DNA of 64,000 nt from SPJN01 sp965229935 (GCA_965229935.1 CBDDKB010000002.1:1302001-1366000), one strand, 5' to 3'. Shown: positions 1 to 7,965, numbered from the stretch's first letter. Made by a program: numbers and translations. Notes: generated by a model from the letters alone, not told the origin.

Positions 1-110
1 TGGACAAGCCCCTTGAAGAGGTGCGCCGTTTCCTTCGCGTGAACAAGCCGACGGTCTATAATGAGATTCTGGCGATCCCTGACGTGGATTTCACACCGTC
101 AGCAGCTTGA
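1..110 (+). CDS. C-terminal end of an unrecognised protein (partial)
   Basis: The third frame is open from the window edge (first full codon at base 3) and ends in TGA at 108-110. It encodes the last 35 residues of a protein, including RRFLRVNKPTVYNEILAIP. A strong hairpin-plus-T-run terminator follows 30 bases later, which supports this as a real gene end. I do not recognise the family from this tail, so no function is given. Confidence 0.6.
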   Translation, partial: DKPLEEVRRFLRVNKPTVYNEILAIPDVDFTPSAA

Positions 111-140
111 ATTCCCTAACCATAATTGGCTAGTTTGAGG

Positions 141-169
141 CAGCCGCTGTGCGACGCAGCGGCTGTTTT
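141..169 (+). terminator. Rho-independent terminator of the partial gene
   Basis: CAGCCGCTG (141-149) pairs perfectly with CAGCGGCTG (157-165) across a 7-base loop and is followed by TTTT. It lies between the partial gene and the thioesterase start at 186, so the thioesterase-MFS pair probably has its own promoter or depends on readthrough. Confidence 0.8.
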
Positions 170-185
170 CGTTCCCGGGGGTTTT

Positions 186-632
186 ATGAACGACCAGAAC
201 ACAACCAACGTCACCGAAAAACCGGTGCCGGAGGAGTTTATCAAGGGCGCATTAGAAGGCTCGCCCTTTCAAGCGTGGCTTGGCATCAAGCTACAAAGCA
301 TTGAATCCGATGGCGTAACCTTCACCTGCCCGTTCAAAGACGACATTATTTCCAATCCTGTTGCTAAAACCGTTCATGGCGGAGTGCTTGCCAGCCTGAT
401 TGATCTTGGCGGCCTATTTGCCATGATGACGGTGACCGACCGGGTAACAAGCACGATCGACCTAAAGGTCGATTATCACCGCCCTGCTACAGAAGGGCCG
501 CTGAACTGCACGGCCCATGTGATTGATGTTGGCGGTAAGATCGGCACCGCCGCAACAGAGGTGCGGCTGCAAGATGGCACCCTACTTGCCAGTGGGCGGG
601 GTCTATATAATTTGCGCAGGCCCAAGGCATGA
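186..632 (+). CDS. PaaI-family hotdog thioesterase
   Basis: A 148-residue single hotdog-domain protein of the PaaI/4HBT type, expected to hydrolyse acyl-CoA or aryl-CoA thioesters in the cytoplasm. The central motif HGGVLASLIDLGG (residues 64-76) carries the family HGG and the acidic residue (Asp73) used in catalysis. The ATG at 186 is chosen over an upstream TTG at 126 because it has a G-rich ribosome site (175-180) and because the TTG would place the terminator hairpin inside the coding region. Its stop overlaps the next start as ATGA (629-632), so it is translationally coupled to the MFS transporter. The natural substrate cannot be read from the sequence. Confidence 0.85.
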   Translation: MNDQNTTNVTEKPVPEEFIKGALEGSPFQAWLGIKLQSIESDGVTFTCPFKDDIISNPVAKTVHGGVLASLIDLGGLFAMMTVTDRVTSTIDLKVDYHRPATEGPLNCTAHVIDVGGKIGTAATEVRLQDGTLLASGRGLYNLRRPKA

Positions 633-1924
633 CAAGCTACCCCACCCCGGATGAAAGCCCGACAACAGCGAAAGAACGCAGCCGCGGTCTAAACGTGCTG
701 TTTGTCGCCTTGCTGTCAATCGGTATGGGGCAGACATTATTTTCGGCGATCCTGCCCCCATTGGCACGCGACATGGGCATGTCGGAGGTTCAGGTCGGCT
801 ATATCTTTTCCCTTTCTGCGGTTATGTGGGTGGTGATGAGCCCGGTTTGGGGCCGCCTGTCTGATCGCATTGGGCGCAAACCTGTCATACTGATCGGGCT
901 GACAGGCTATGCCATTTCCACCGGCGGCTTTGGCCTGTTGGTTTTACTGGCGACCAAGAATTACCTGTCGCTGACCATGTTGGCCCCCTCACTGATTTTA
1001 GTGCGCGCCATTTTCGGCACGTTTGGGTCGGGGACCATGCCTGCCTCTACCGCCTATGTCGCGGACCGCACATCACGAATGGAACGGTCTGGTGGCGTGG
1101 CGCGCATCTCAGCCGCGTTCGGGGTTGGGACGATTATCGGCCCCGGCATCGCGGGTGTTTTGCTAACCTTCGGACAGCTAACCCCATTCTTCGCCGTCGC
1201 AGGCTTTGCCCTTAGCGGCGCCATTGCCGTTCTGATCATGTTGCCGGAAAGGTCGCGACCGCAAGGCAGCGCAACAAGGCGGCGCATAAAAAAGAATATC
1301 GGCTTTTTGGACAAGCGCGTGCGTGCCTTTATCGGCGTCAGCCTTGCGCTTTCCATCGGTCAAAGCGCGGTTATGCAGGTAACCAGCTTCTACTTCATGG
1401 ATGTGTTGGGTTTCACCACGAAAGAGGCTGGGCAGTTCGTTAGCGTGGGCCTGATGATGATGGCGGCAGCCGCCCTATTCGCGCAGCTTGTAATCATTCA
1501 ACGCTTTGGCGCGTCGGTACAGACCTTGCTGCGATGGGGCGCTGTGCTGGCCATTGCGTCATTTGCCATTCTGATTTTTGGCACCAGCTTTTCCGTTTTG
1601 GTTTCCGGGCTTGTCGTCTCCGGCCTCGGTTTTGGCCTATTGCGCCCCGGATTGTCATCCGCCGCGTCTCTTTCTGTTGAGCCCGACGAACAAGGGGCAG
1701 TGGCGGGCATGCTGGGGTCCACAGGGGCGGTTGGTCATATGCTGAACCCTGTGGTTGGTATGCCGCTTTATCAAATTTATCATCAGGGGCCCTTTGTTAT
1801 GGCAGGCGCTTTATTAGTGCTGTCACTTTTGGTCATCCTGTTTCATCCCCGCTTCCGCCGCCTGAACGCAGAAGCAGAGTTGGATGAAGAAGAAGAATTT
1901 TCCGTGACGGGGCGTCATGGCTGA
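629..1924 (+). CDS. MFS transporter, drug/H+ antiporter-like
   Basis: A 431-residue major facilitator superfamily protein of the usual 12-helix length, in the inner membrane. The loop between helices 2 and 3 carries the MFS signature GRLSDRIGRKP (residues 75-85), typical of TetA/multidrug-type proton antiporters. The C-terminus ends in an acidic cytoplasmic tail (LDEEEEF). It overlaps the thioesterase by four bases, so both are made from one transcript. The substrate is unknown; export of an organic acid or drug released by the partner thioesterase is only a guess from context. Confidence 0.85.
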   Translation: MTSYPTPDESPTTAKERSRGLNVLFVALLSIGMGQTLFSAILPPLARDMGMSEVQVGYIFSLSAVMWVVMSPVWGRLSDRIGRKPVILIGLTGYAISTGGFGLLVLLATKNYLSLTMLAPSLILVRAIFGTFGSGTMPASTAYVADRTSRMERSGGVARISAAFGVGTIIGPGIAGVLLTFGQLTPFFAVAGFALSGAIAVLIMLPERSRPQGSATRRRIKKNIGFLDKRVRAFIGVSLALSIGQSAVMQVTSFYFMDVLGFTTKEAGQFVSVGLMMMAAAALFAQLVIIQRFGASVQTLLRWGAVLAIASFAILIFGTSFSVLVSGLVVSGLGFGLLRPGLSSAASLSVEPDEQGAVAGMLGSTGAVGHMLNPVVGMPLYQIYHQGPFVMAGALLVLSLLVILFHPRFRRLNAEAELDEEEEFSVTGRHG

Positions 1925-1968
1925 CGCATAATCCTTCCCAAATTTTGACAAACAAAAAGGGGGCCACA

Positions 1969-3105
1969 ATGGCTGCAATAAATTTCCTGAACGAGGCTGA
2001 TTTTGATCATGGTGCCATTCAGCGATTGGGCGAACACCTAACCGCACTTGGCATTGAACGGCCCATGCTGGTTACAGACCAAGGCCTTGTTGCTGCGGGC
2101 ATTGCCGATCAGGTCAAGGCATGTTTCCCTGACAATCGCCAACCCACAGTCTATGCCGACACACCGCCGAACCCCACACAAGAAGCTGTCGAAGACGCCT
2201 ACGCCCTTTATGCAGAGGGCGGCTGTGACGGCATTGTCTCTCTTGGTGGTGGTTCAGCCATGGACCTGGCAAAGGGCGTTGGTATTTTGGCAAAGCTGCC
2301 TGCCCCGCTTGAACAATATGGCTTCTCAATGGGTGGCGGTGCCAACATCACAGACTGCGCCCCAATGATTGCCATTCCAACCACGGCGGGCACAGGATCA
2401 GAAGTATCTGTCGGTGCCGTGATCATCTTGAAGGATGGTCGCAAGGACACGTTCTTTGCCAAGTGCATGATCCCTAATATCGCCATTTGCGACCCTGACC
2501 TGACATTGGGTCTGCCGCCTATCTTAACAGCGGCAACGGGCATGGATGCCATGACCCACTGTATTGAGGCTGTGTTGACCCCCGTCATCAATCCGGTTGC
2601 CGAAGGCATCGGCCTAGAAGGGATTGAACGGGGTATCCGCATGGGCAATCTGCAACGAGCTGTTGAGGATGGGCAGGATAAAGACGCCCGCTTTAACATG
2701 ATGGTCGCGTCTTTTGAGGGGGCGCTGGCCTTTACCAAGGGGCTTGGCTCCGTCCACGCAATCGCGCATGCAGCAGGTCGCTTGAAGGAGCTTAAACTCC
2801 ATCACGGCACATTGAATGCTGTCGCCCTGCCTACAGTGCTGCGTTTCAACAAGCCGGCATGCGAAGACAAGTTTGAACGTATCGCCCGGGCCATGAATGC
2901 CAAATCAGCAGACACGGTTGCCGATGAAATTGAGGCGCTGAATGAAAAGCTGGGCCTGCCCACCTCGTTCGGTGAAATGGGCATCACAACCGACATGATC
3001 CCCGACCTTGTGGCCTATGCCAGCACGGACCTTGCACATTACACAAATCCAGTGCCTGCAACGCCTGAGGACTATGAACAGATGTTGAAAACCATTATCG
3101 GTTAA
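1969..3105 (+). CDS. Iron-containing (group III) alcohol dehydrogenase
   Basis: A 378-residue NAD(P)-dependent Fe-ADH, the family of FucO, YqhD and AdhB. Visible motifs are the nucleotide-binding GGGSAMDLAK (93-102), TTAGTGSE (138-145), and the metal site: Asp193 and His197 in MDAMTHCIEA, His263 in HAIAHAAG, and His279 in KLHHGTLNA. The length matches the family. The ATG at 1969 follows an AAAAAGGGGG ribosome site and is preferred to an in-frame TTG at 1945. It lies 44 bases after the MFS gene and ends at a strong terminator. It probably interconverts a short-chain aldehyde or ketone with its alcohol; the substrate is not evident. Confidence 0.9.
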   Translation: MAAINFLNEADFDHGAIQRLGEHLTALGIERPMLVTDQGLVAAGIADQVKACFPDNRQPTVYADTPPNPTQEAVEDAYALYAEGGCDGIVSLGGGSAMDLAKGVGILAKLPAPLEQYGFSMGGGANITDCAPMIAIPTTAGTGSEVSVGAVIILKDGRKDTFFAKCMIPNIAICDPDLTLGLPPILTAATGMDAMTHCIEAVLTPVINPVAEGIGLEGIERGIRMGNLQRAVEDGQDKDARFNMMVASFEGALAFTKGLGSVHAIAHAAGRLKELKLHHGTLNAVALPTVLRFNKPACEDKFERIARAMNAKSADTVADEIEALNEKLGLPTSFGEMGITTDMIPDLVAYASTDLAHYTNPVPATPEDYEQMLKTIIG

Positions 3106-3129
3106 AACAGCACTGCCATTTAGAAAAAG

Positions 3130-3166
3130 AAAAAGCCCGGCAGCGTCGCTGTCGGGCTTTTTTTGT
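3130..3166. terminator. Bidirectional terminator between the alcohol dehydrogenase and rpsI
   Basis: AAAAAGCCCGGCAGCG is matched by CGCTGTCGGGCTTTTTTT, giving a stem of about 13 bp with one G-T pair, an A-run on the left and a T-run on the right. It can therefore terminate both the plus-strand dehydrogenase and the minus-strand rplM-rpsI operon. Confidence 0.85.
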
Positions 3167-3184
3167 AGCAATATGCTGATGCGA

Positions 3185-3685
3185 TTAACGCTTTGAGAAC
3201 TGGAAGCTACGGCGGGCTTTCGCGCGGCCATATTTCTTACGTTCAACAACACGGGCATCGCGGGTCAGGAAGCCGTTCTGCTTCAAAAGCGGACGCAAGG
3301 TCGGCTCGAAGTTTACAAGCGCCTTTGAGATACCGTGACGAACAGCACCGGCCTGACCTGACAGACCACCACCCTTAACGGTGCAGATCACATCATACTG
3401 GTCTTTCCGCTCAACCGTTTCGAACGGCTGCTGCAGCAACATCTGCAGGGTCGGGCGTGCGAAATATTGCGCGCCTTCACGGCCATTCACAGTGATCTTG
3501 CCTGAACCGGGCTTGATCCAAACGCGGGCAACAGCGTCTTTACGCTTGCCGGTTGCGTAGGCACGACCATGTTCGTCGATCTGCGGTTCTGCAGGGGTCG
3601 CTGCTTCCACAGCTTCGGCAGCAGCTGCGCCAGTTGCGCCGCCCAGATCTTCCAATGAGTCCAATGTTTGGGTTTCTTCAGTCAT
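3185..3685 (-). CDS. rpsI: 30S ribosomal protein S9
   Basis: A 166-residue S9 protein. The core begins near residue 40 (GRAYATGKRKDAVARVW) and ends with the conserved tail GRAKARRSFQFSKR, whose terminal SKR contacts P-site tRNA in the 30S subunit. An Ala/Glu-rich N-terminal extension of about 38 residues is common in alphaproteobacteria. It starts two bases after the rplM stop, the standard rplM-rpsI operon, and transcription ends at the terminator just downstream. Confidence 0.98.
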   Translation of the reverse strand: MTEETQTLDSLEDLGGATGAAAAEAVEAATPAEPQIDEHGRAYATGKRKDAVARVWIKPGSGKITVNGREGAQYFARPTLQMLLQQPFETVERKDQYDVICTVKGGGLSGQAGAVRHGISKALVNFEPTLRPLLKQNGFLTRDARVVERKKYGRAKARRSFQFSKR

Positions 3686-3687
3686 GC

Positions 3688-4152
3688 TTAACCCCTCCGC
3701 ACGTTTTTGGCGTTCATGGATGCCACATCTAGGACTTCCGGATCCTGTCCTGCGTGGGGATGGTCAGGCCCAGTATAGACCTTTAGGTTTGACAAAAGCT
3801 GATGACCCAGCGCGCCACTAGGCAGCATACGCTGAACAGCCTTTTTTACCACGGCTTCGGGGCGAGGCCCTTCCATCATCTTTTCAGCAGTACGCTCTTT
3901 GATGCCGCCGGGATAACCGGTGTGCCAGTAGTATTTTTTGTCTGCCCACTTCTTACCTGTGAAGTGAACCTTGTCTGCATTCACCACAATAACATTGTCG
4001 CCGCAATCCATGCTGGGCGTGAAGATCGGCAGATGCTTACCGCGCAGGCGGGTCGCAACAATCGCGGCCAAACGACCGACGACCAAATCTTCTGCGTCGA
4101 TCAGGATCCACTTTTTCTCAATGTCATTAGGCGTCGCCGAAAATGTTTTCAT
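3688..4152 (-). CDS. rplM: 50S ribosomal protein L13
   Basis: A 154-residue L13, an early assembly protein of the 50S subunit. Typical stretches are KKWILIDAEDLVVGRLA near residue 13, DKVHFTGKKWADKKYYWHTGYPGG in the middle, and ALGHQLLSNLKVY near the C-terminus. It is the first gene of the rplM-rpsI operon. Upstream lie a good sigma-70-type promoter and a short leader containing a dyad, which could be a control point; L13 feedback control of its own mRNA is known in E. coli, but I infer it here only from position. Confidence 0.98.
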   Translation of the reverse strand: MKTFSATPNDIEKKWILIDAEDLVVGRLAAIVATRLRGKHLPIFTPSMDCGDNVIVVNADKVHFTGKKWADKKYYWHTGYPGGIKERTAEKMMEGPRPEAVVKKAVQRMLPSGALGHQLLSNLKVYTGPDHPHAGQDPEVLDVASMNAKNVRRG

Positions 4153-4179
4153 GGCGCGTCCCTTTCATTCGCTTCTTGC

Positions 4180-4200
4180 GCCCGCAGATAATCTGGGGGC
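4180..4200 (-). promoter_or_regulatory. Dyad in the rplM leader
   Basis: On the minus strand GCCC-C-CAGA-TTA-TCTG-C-GGGC forms a 21-base near-perfect inverted repeat with one central mismatch in each arm. It sits about 28-48 bases upstream of the rplM start and downstream of the predicted promoter, so it would be an RNA hairpin in the 5' UTR. It may be a translational operator for a ribosomal protein, which is untested. Confidence 0.45.
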
Positions 4201-4218
4201 AGCCTTCAATCGGCGCGG

Positions 4219-4246
4219 ATAATAGCCGTGGCAGCGCGCAAGTCAA
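4219..4246 (-). promoter_or_regulatory. Predicted sigma-70-type promoter of rplM-rpsI
   Basis: On the minus strand TTGACT (4246-4241) and TATTAT (4224-4219) are separated by 16 bases, close to the vegetative consensus. It gives a leader of about 60 bases before the rplM ATG at 4152. Confidence 0.65.
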
Positions 4247-4293
4247 TCAACAAATGTTCCGAAAAACGCCTATGCGTCAAACAGTTACAAATA

Positions 4294-4309
4294 AGGTAAA
4301 TATTTACCT
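4294..4309. promoter_or_regulatory. 16-bp perfect palindrome
   Basis: AGGTAAATATTTACCT is a perfect palindrome in the 171-base gap between the thioesterase stop and rplM, roughly 50-60 bases upstream of the rplM -35 element. It looks like a dimeric regulator site; the regulator is not identifiable from the window. Confidence 0.45.
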
Positions 4310-4323
4310 CATTAATCACGACC

Positions 4324-4773
4324 CTACTCGCCGCCTTCCTTCAACGTCCTGACCAATGAGTATGTGACGGAGGCCTGTGCACATAGTCTGTCGCTGCCTT
4401 CTGACCATAATTCGGCGCGCCCCACAGCGAGGGAGCGTCCCAATTTTGTCAACCAACACCGTATGTTAAGGTCAACAGGGTCGGCTCTATTCAGGAAATC
4501 GATCTGCAGGGATGAGGTAACAGCCATCGATTCTGGCCCAATCACCGCTGCAACCGCCATATACATACCCGTATCGACCAAGCTCATCATTGTCGGGCCA
4601 GATAATGTCCCGCCAGGGCGCAATTGGCTTGAATCATAGGGTTTGACCATATGGACCCCTTGCTCATCCACGCGCAGGATTTTCGGTGCCCAGCTTTCAT
4701 CCATTTGCGGAAAGGCTGCGGCGAGAAATGCCGTCAAATCATCGACTGTTAGGACAGGCTTGAATGTTTGCAT
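4324..4773 (-). CDS. PaaI-family hotdog thioesterase (second)
   Basis: A 149-residue hotdog-fold protein of the PaaI/4HBT type. The helix motif RPGGTLSGPTMMSLVDTGMY (52-71) fits the family, with Asp67 as the likely acidic catalytic residue and GG/SG replacing the more usual HGG. It is divergent from the crotonase-family gene at 4865, with 91 bases between, suggesting shared control of acyl-CoA metabolism. It is not close in sequence to the thioesterase at 186-632. Substrate unknown. Confidence 0.8.
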   Translation of the reverse strand: MQTFKPVLTVDDLTAFLAAAFPQMDESWAPKILRVDEQGVHMVKPYDSSQLRPGGTLSGPTMMSLVDTGMYMAVAAVIGPESMAVTSSLQIDFLNRADPVDLNIRCWLTKLGRSLAVGRAELWSEGSDRLCAQASVTYSLVRTLKEGGE

Positions 4774-4806
4774 CGAAATTGGGTCCCCAATTGACTTGAA
4801 AAGCGA

Positions 4807-4834
4807 TTGAAAGTTTCACAACAGGCAGTAGCAT
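4807..4834 (+). promoter_or_regulatory. Candidate promoter of the crotonase-family gene
   Basis: TTGAAA (4807-4812) and TAGCAT (4829-4834) are 16 bases apart in the divergent gap. The start codon at 4865 is preceded by a CAGGGGGC ribosome site. The match to consensus is moderate. Confidence 0.35.
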
Positions 4835-4864
4835 ATCGGTCATACAGAATAACAGGGGGCAAAC

Positions 4865-5677
4865 ATGACAGAATCTGTGCTGATCAGCGAACAGGATGGC
4901 GCAATCCGCTTTTTAACGATGAACCGGCCCGAAAGCCGCAATGCTCTGAATGAAGAATTGATTGCCGCGCTGGACGATGCATTTACCGAGATCGCCACAG
5001 ACGAAAACACAAATTTAGTGGTCCTCCGCGCTGAAGGCACCGTGTTCAGTGCCGGTCATGATCTGGGTGAGATTGTTGAAAAACGCAACGGGCCTGATGG
5101 GGGCAAGGCCGAACTGCGGGCCGTGATCGAAAGCTGCTCTCGCATGATGAAAAAAATTGCAGCCCTACCCCAGCCCGTACTGGCTTCTGTGCAAGGCATG
5201 GCTACTGCCGCTGGCTGCCAGCTTGTCGCCCAATGTGACATGGCAGTTGCAGCGCGCTCTGCCAAGTTTGCAACCCCCGGCGTCAATATCGGTCTTTTTT
5301 GCACAACACCGATGGTACCCATTACACGCTCCGTCCACGCCAAGGCTGCCGCTGATATGCTTCTAACGGCAGAACCTATGACCGCAGAACAGGCACGCGA
5401 GGCGGGCCTGATCTCACGCGTTTTTGATGATTATGATATTGACGATGCGACACTGGCCATCGCCCGGACAATCGCAGAAAAACCGCGCGAGATTTTGCTG
5501 CTGGGCAAGGATGCCATCAGGCGCACACGCAATCTGCCGCTTGAAAACGCTTATGACGTGGCAACCGATATTATGTCCGACAATCTAATGCGTGACGAGG
5601 CGGTTGAAGGCATCAGCGCCTTTCGCGACAAACGCCATCCGATTTGGTCGCATGGGGGCACAACGCTCGCCCGCTAG
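4865..5677 (+). CDS. Crotonase-superfamily protein, ECHDC3-like, catalytic glutamates absent
   Basis: A 270-residue enoyl-CoA hydratase/isomerase-fold protein. The oxyanion-hole segments are present: FSAGHDLGEI (61-70) and ATAAGCQLVAQCD (113-125). The two glutamates that act as acid and base in classical enoyl-CoA hydratase are missing: the first position is Gln119 (AGCQL) and the second is Gly139 (TPGVNIGLF). This pattern fits the ECHDC3 branch of the superfamily, whose reaction is poorly defined. It should not be assumed to hydrate enoyl-CoA. The neighbouring thioesterase and CoA-binding protein suggest an acyl-CoA role, possibly isomerase, thioesterase or a modifying activity. Confidence 0.85.
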   Translation: MTESVLISEQDGAIRFLTMNRPESRNALNEELIAALDDAFTEIATDENTNLVVLRAEGTVFSAGHDLGEIVEKRNGPDGGKAELRAVIESCSRMMKKIAALPQPVLASVQGMATAAGCQLVAQCDMAVAARSAKFATPGVNIGLFCTTPMVPITRSVHAKAAADMLLTAEPMTAEQAREAGLISRVFDDYDIDDATLAIARTIAEKPREILLLGKDAIRRTRNLPLENAYDVATDIMSDNLMRDEAVEGISAFRDKRHPIWSHGGTTLAR

Positions 5678-5681
5678 ACCT

Positions 5682-6101
5682 ATGCTCAAAACAAATGAAG
5701 ATATCCGCGCGCTGTTCGACAAAACACAGCGCATCGCCCTTGTGGGGGCAAGCAAAAAACCCGAACGGCCCAGCAATGAAGTCATGGCCTTCCTGCTTGC
5801 CAGCGGGTTTGAGGTTATTCCCGTCAATCCCGGCTTTGCGGGCGAGGAACTGATGGGCCAGATGACCTATGCCAGTCTTTCTGACATTCCCGGCCCCATC
5901 GATATGGTGGATGTCTTTCGCGAGAAAAGCGCCCTGCCCGGTATCACTGACGAGGCGATAAAGGTCGGCGCCAATGCCCTATGGTTTCAACTGAACCTGA
6001 TCGATTATGATTGCGAAGCAAGGGCAGAAGCTGCAGGCCTTCAAATTGTGATGGATCGGTGTCCGGCCATCGAAATACCGCGCCTGAACTGGTTACGCTA
6101 A
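5682..6101 (+). CDS. CoA-binding (YccU-like) protein
   Basis: A 139-residue Rossmann-type CoA_binding domain protein. It shows the N-terminal nucleotide loop IALVGASKKPERPSNEV (residues 18-34) and the later conserved ALWFQLN and DRCPAIE motifs. The ATG at 5682 is chosen because it falls four bases after the upstream stop codon and gives the family's normal length. It probably binds CoA or an acyl-CoA in the cytoplasm; no enzymatic residues are apparent. Its 3' end overlaps the convergent DUF3445 gene by nine bases. Confidence 0.85.
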   Translation: MLKTNEDIRALFDKTQRIALVGASKKPERPSNEVMAFLLASGFEVIPVNPGFAGEELMGQMTYASLSDIPGPIDMVDVFREKSALPGITDEAIKVGANALWFQLNLIDYDCEARAEAAGLQIVMDRCPAIEIPRLNWLR

Positions 6102-6860
6102 ATAGGCAAGCAATGCGTCGCGTTTGTCGGTTAGGCCTTTATAAGCCAGCGTCGCCTTATTCATCGCCGCAATATCATCCGCCAGGAACGGGCCTAGGCC
6201 GCTGTTTGCTTTCAGCGCATCGGGCAACTTTGCCTGCAAGGTCTTGATGGTGAACAGGGCGGCACCTGCCTCATCGACACGCGACAGGGTTTGCCGTTCC
6301 GACCGAAACCAAAGCTGATCGGGCGATGCGGCAGGCGTATGTTTTGCTGTCAAATGCGAATGCTGAAACAGCGCAGCAGCATCATGCAGCGTCCAGTTAT
6401 AGCGCAGCAAGACTTGCCCCTCAGGCAGCCGCAACAACAACCTATTAACCGTTGCCGCCAGCCCACCTTGATAGCTGGGCACTGGCCCATGCACTAGGTC
6501 AAGCGGTTTGCCTATCTTGTCCGCAAGCGCCCATTTGGACGGGAAGAACAACCCACCACCCTGCAGGCGCATGCCACCCCCGTCAGGAACAAGCAGCAAC
6601 AAATCTTCCTGCACACTCATACAAAGGGTTTTGAAGTCAGGCGCACCGAACCTGCCTGCTACCGCCTGAAAACTATCATCATGCCCCTGCCCGCAATCAA
6701 ACACGTCACGACCAAAACGGGCCATTAAATCAGCCTTTAATGCAACCTGCCGCTCATAATCATTGTCACGCTCAAGCAAAGGCCGATCACCAAGCGGCAC
6801 TGTCCCCGCCTTGGAATGGCGGTTGGCAATCAGGTGAGTGATTGCCGCCTCGATGCTCAT
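6093..6860 (-). CDS. DUF3445 protein, heme-dependent oxidative N-demethylase (HodA)-like
   Basis: A 255-residue DUF3445/HODM alpha-like protein. The signature region FFPSKWALADKIGKPLDLVHGPVPSY (about 105-130) and RYNWTLHD (about 152-159) match the family I know as heme-dependent oxidative N-demethylase subunits, which demethylate secondary amines with a b-type heme. Its ATG overlaps the stop of heme A synthase (ATGA at 6857-6860), so the two are translationally coupled. No flavin or ferredoxin partner subunits occur nearby, so it may act alone or with distant partners. The dimethylamine substrate of the family is not proven here. Confidence 0.75.
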   Translation of the reverse strand: MSIEAAITHLIANRHSKAGTVPLGDRPLLERDNDYERQVALKADLMARFGRDVFDCGQGHDDSFQAVAGRFGAPDFKTLCMSVQEDLLLLVPDGGGMRLQGGGLFFPSKWALADKIGKPLDLVHGPVPSYQGGLAATVNRLLLRLPEGQVLLRYNWTLHDAAALFQHSHLTAKHTPAASPDQLWFRSERQTLSRVDEAGAALFTIKTLQAKLPDALKANSGLGPFLADDIAAMNKATLAYKGLTDKRDALLAYLA

Positions 6861-7897
6861 CTAGGATTAAGCCTGAAGGCAAAATTGATCGCGGCAGCAA
6901 ACAACAAGATCGCCCCCATTTGATGCGCTGCAGCCAACCCGATCGGCACGACCGTCAACAAAGTGGCAATGCCCAACACCACCTGAAGCAACAATGCCCC
7001 AAGCATCATATAAAGTGCCCGTGTCATGGTCGGCGTCAGATCCTGCGTCCGCGCGCCTAGCCACAGGCCAATCCCGCCAGCAAGTACCGTATAGGCCAAC
7101 ATACGATGATTGAATTGGACTGTCAGATGATCCTCAAAGCTTGCCAACTGACCATCATAAAGACCCGCGGGGATAAAGCTGCCATCCATCAGCGGCCACG
7201 TATTATAGACATGCCCCGCATGAATACCCGCAACAAAGGCACCTGACACGATCTGCAAAAAGACCAGCCCAATGAACAAGCGCGCTGGCACAGCCAGATC
7301 AGGGGGGCCAACCTCACGTTCCTTGGTGATGTAGCGCAGGCCGGTCCAGAAAATCATGCCGAATAATAAAACCGCCACAGACAGATGGGCTGCCAATCGA
7401 TATTGGCTGACATCCACCCGTTCGGTCAGGCCACTTGCCACCATGAACCAGCCCAAAGCCCCCTGCGCGCCACCAAGCAGGAACAGAATGATAAAGCGCG
7501 GTGCTTCGGCCCTTGTGATGCGCCCCTTGGCAATGAACCACAACATTGGCAACAAGAAAACAAAACCGACCATGCGCGCCAACAAACGGTGCGACCATTC
7601 CCACCAATATATCCACTCAAACTCAGACAGGGTCATGCCGCGATTGACCTGACTATATTCAGGGATCTGTTTGTACTTTTCGAACTCTTCAAGCCAAGCT
7701 TCATGAGTTAACGGAGGGAACACCCCTGTCACAGGCTTCCATTCTGTGATCGAAAGCCCTGAATCCGTCAGACGGGTCAAGCCACCAACCAGCACAATCA
7801 GGCCAATGACTACAGCAACCGTCAGCAACCAAATGCCAATGGCACGGTCATGCTTGATGGGTTTTTCCGGCAATGTGAATGGAGTTGTTTCAGTCAT
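6857..7897 (-). CDS. ctaA: Heme A synthase, COX15/CtaA family
   Basis: A 346-residue polytopic inner-membrane enzyme that converts heme O to heme A for cytochrome aa3 oxidase. It has eight hydrophobic segments and the conserved histidine motifs of type-2 (COX15) synthases: WWEWSHRLLAR, AAHLSVAVLLF, QFNHRMLAY and LAAAHQMGAILL, which ligate or surround the heme sites. The loop NRGMTLSEFEWIYWWEWSHR is characteristic of the alphaproteobacterial/mitochondrial form. It is followed directly by the coupled DUF3445 gene and preceded by DUF2842. ctaB and cox genes are not in the window. Confidence 0.95.
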   Translation of the reverse strand: MTETTPFTLPEKPIKHDRAIGIWLLTVAVVIGLIVLVGGLTRLTDSGLSITEWKPVTGVFPPLTHEAWLEEFEKYKQIPEYSQVNRGMTLSEFEWIYWWEWSHRLLARMVGFVFLLPMLWFIAKGRITRAEAPRFIILFLLGGAQGALGWFMVASGLTERVDVSQYRLAAHLSVAVLLFGMIFWTGLRYITKEREVGPPDLAVPARLFIGLVFLQIVSGAFVAGIHAGHVYNTWPLMDGSFIPAGLYDGQLASFEDHLTVQFNHRMLAYTVLAGGIGLWLGARTQDLTPTMTRALYMMLGALLLQVVLGIATLLTVVPIGLAAAHQMGAILLFAAAINFAFRLNPR

Positions 7898-7965
7898 GGG
7901 GCCAGAGTGGCCTGCCTTCCGTTAAGTCGCAAGGTGCCGTTTGCCGCAGAATCTGAACGCGCAAC

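Noticed and set aside
126..185. Upstream TTG start for the first thioesterase
   Set aside because: It would put the terminator hairpin of the previous gene inside the coding region, and the ATG at 186 has a good ribosome site.
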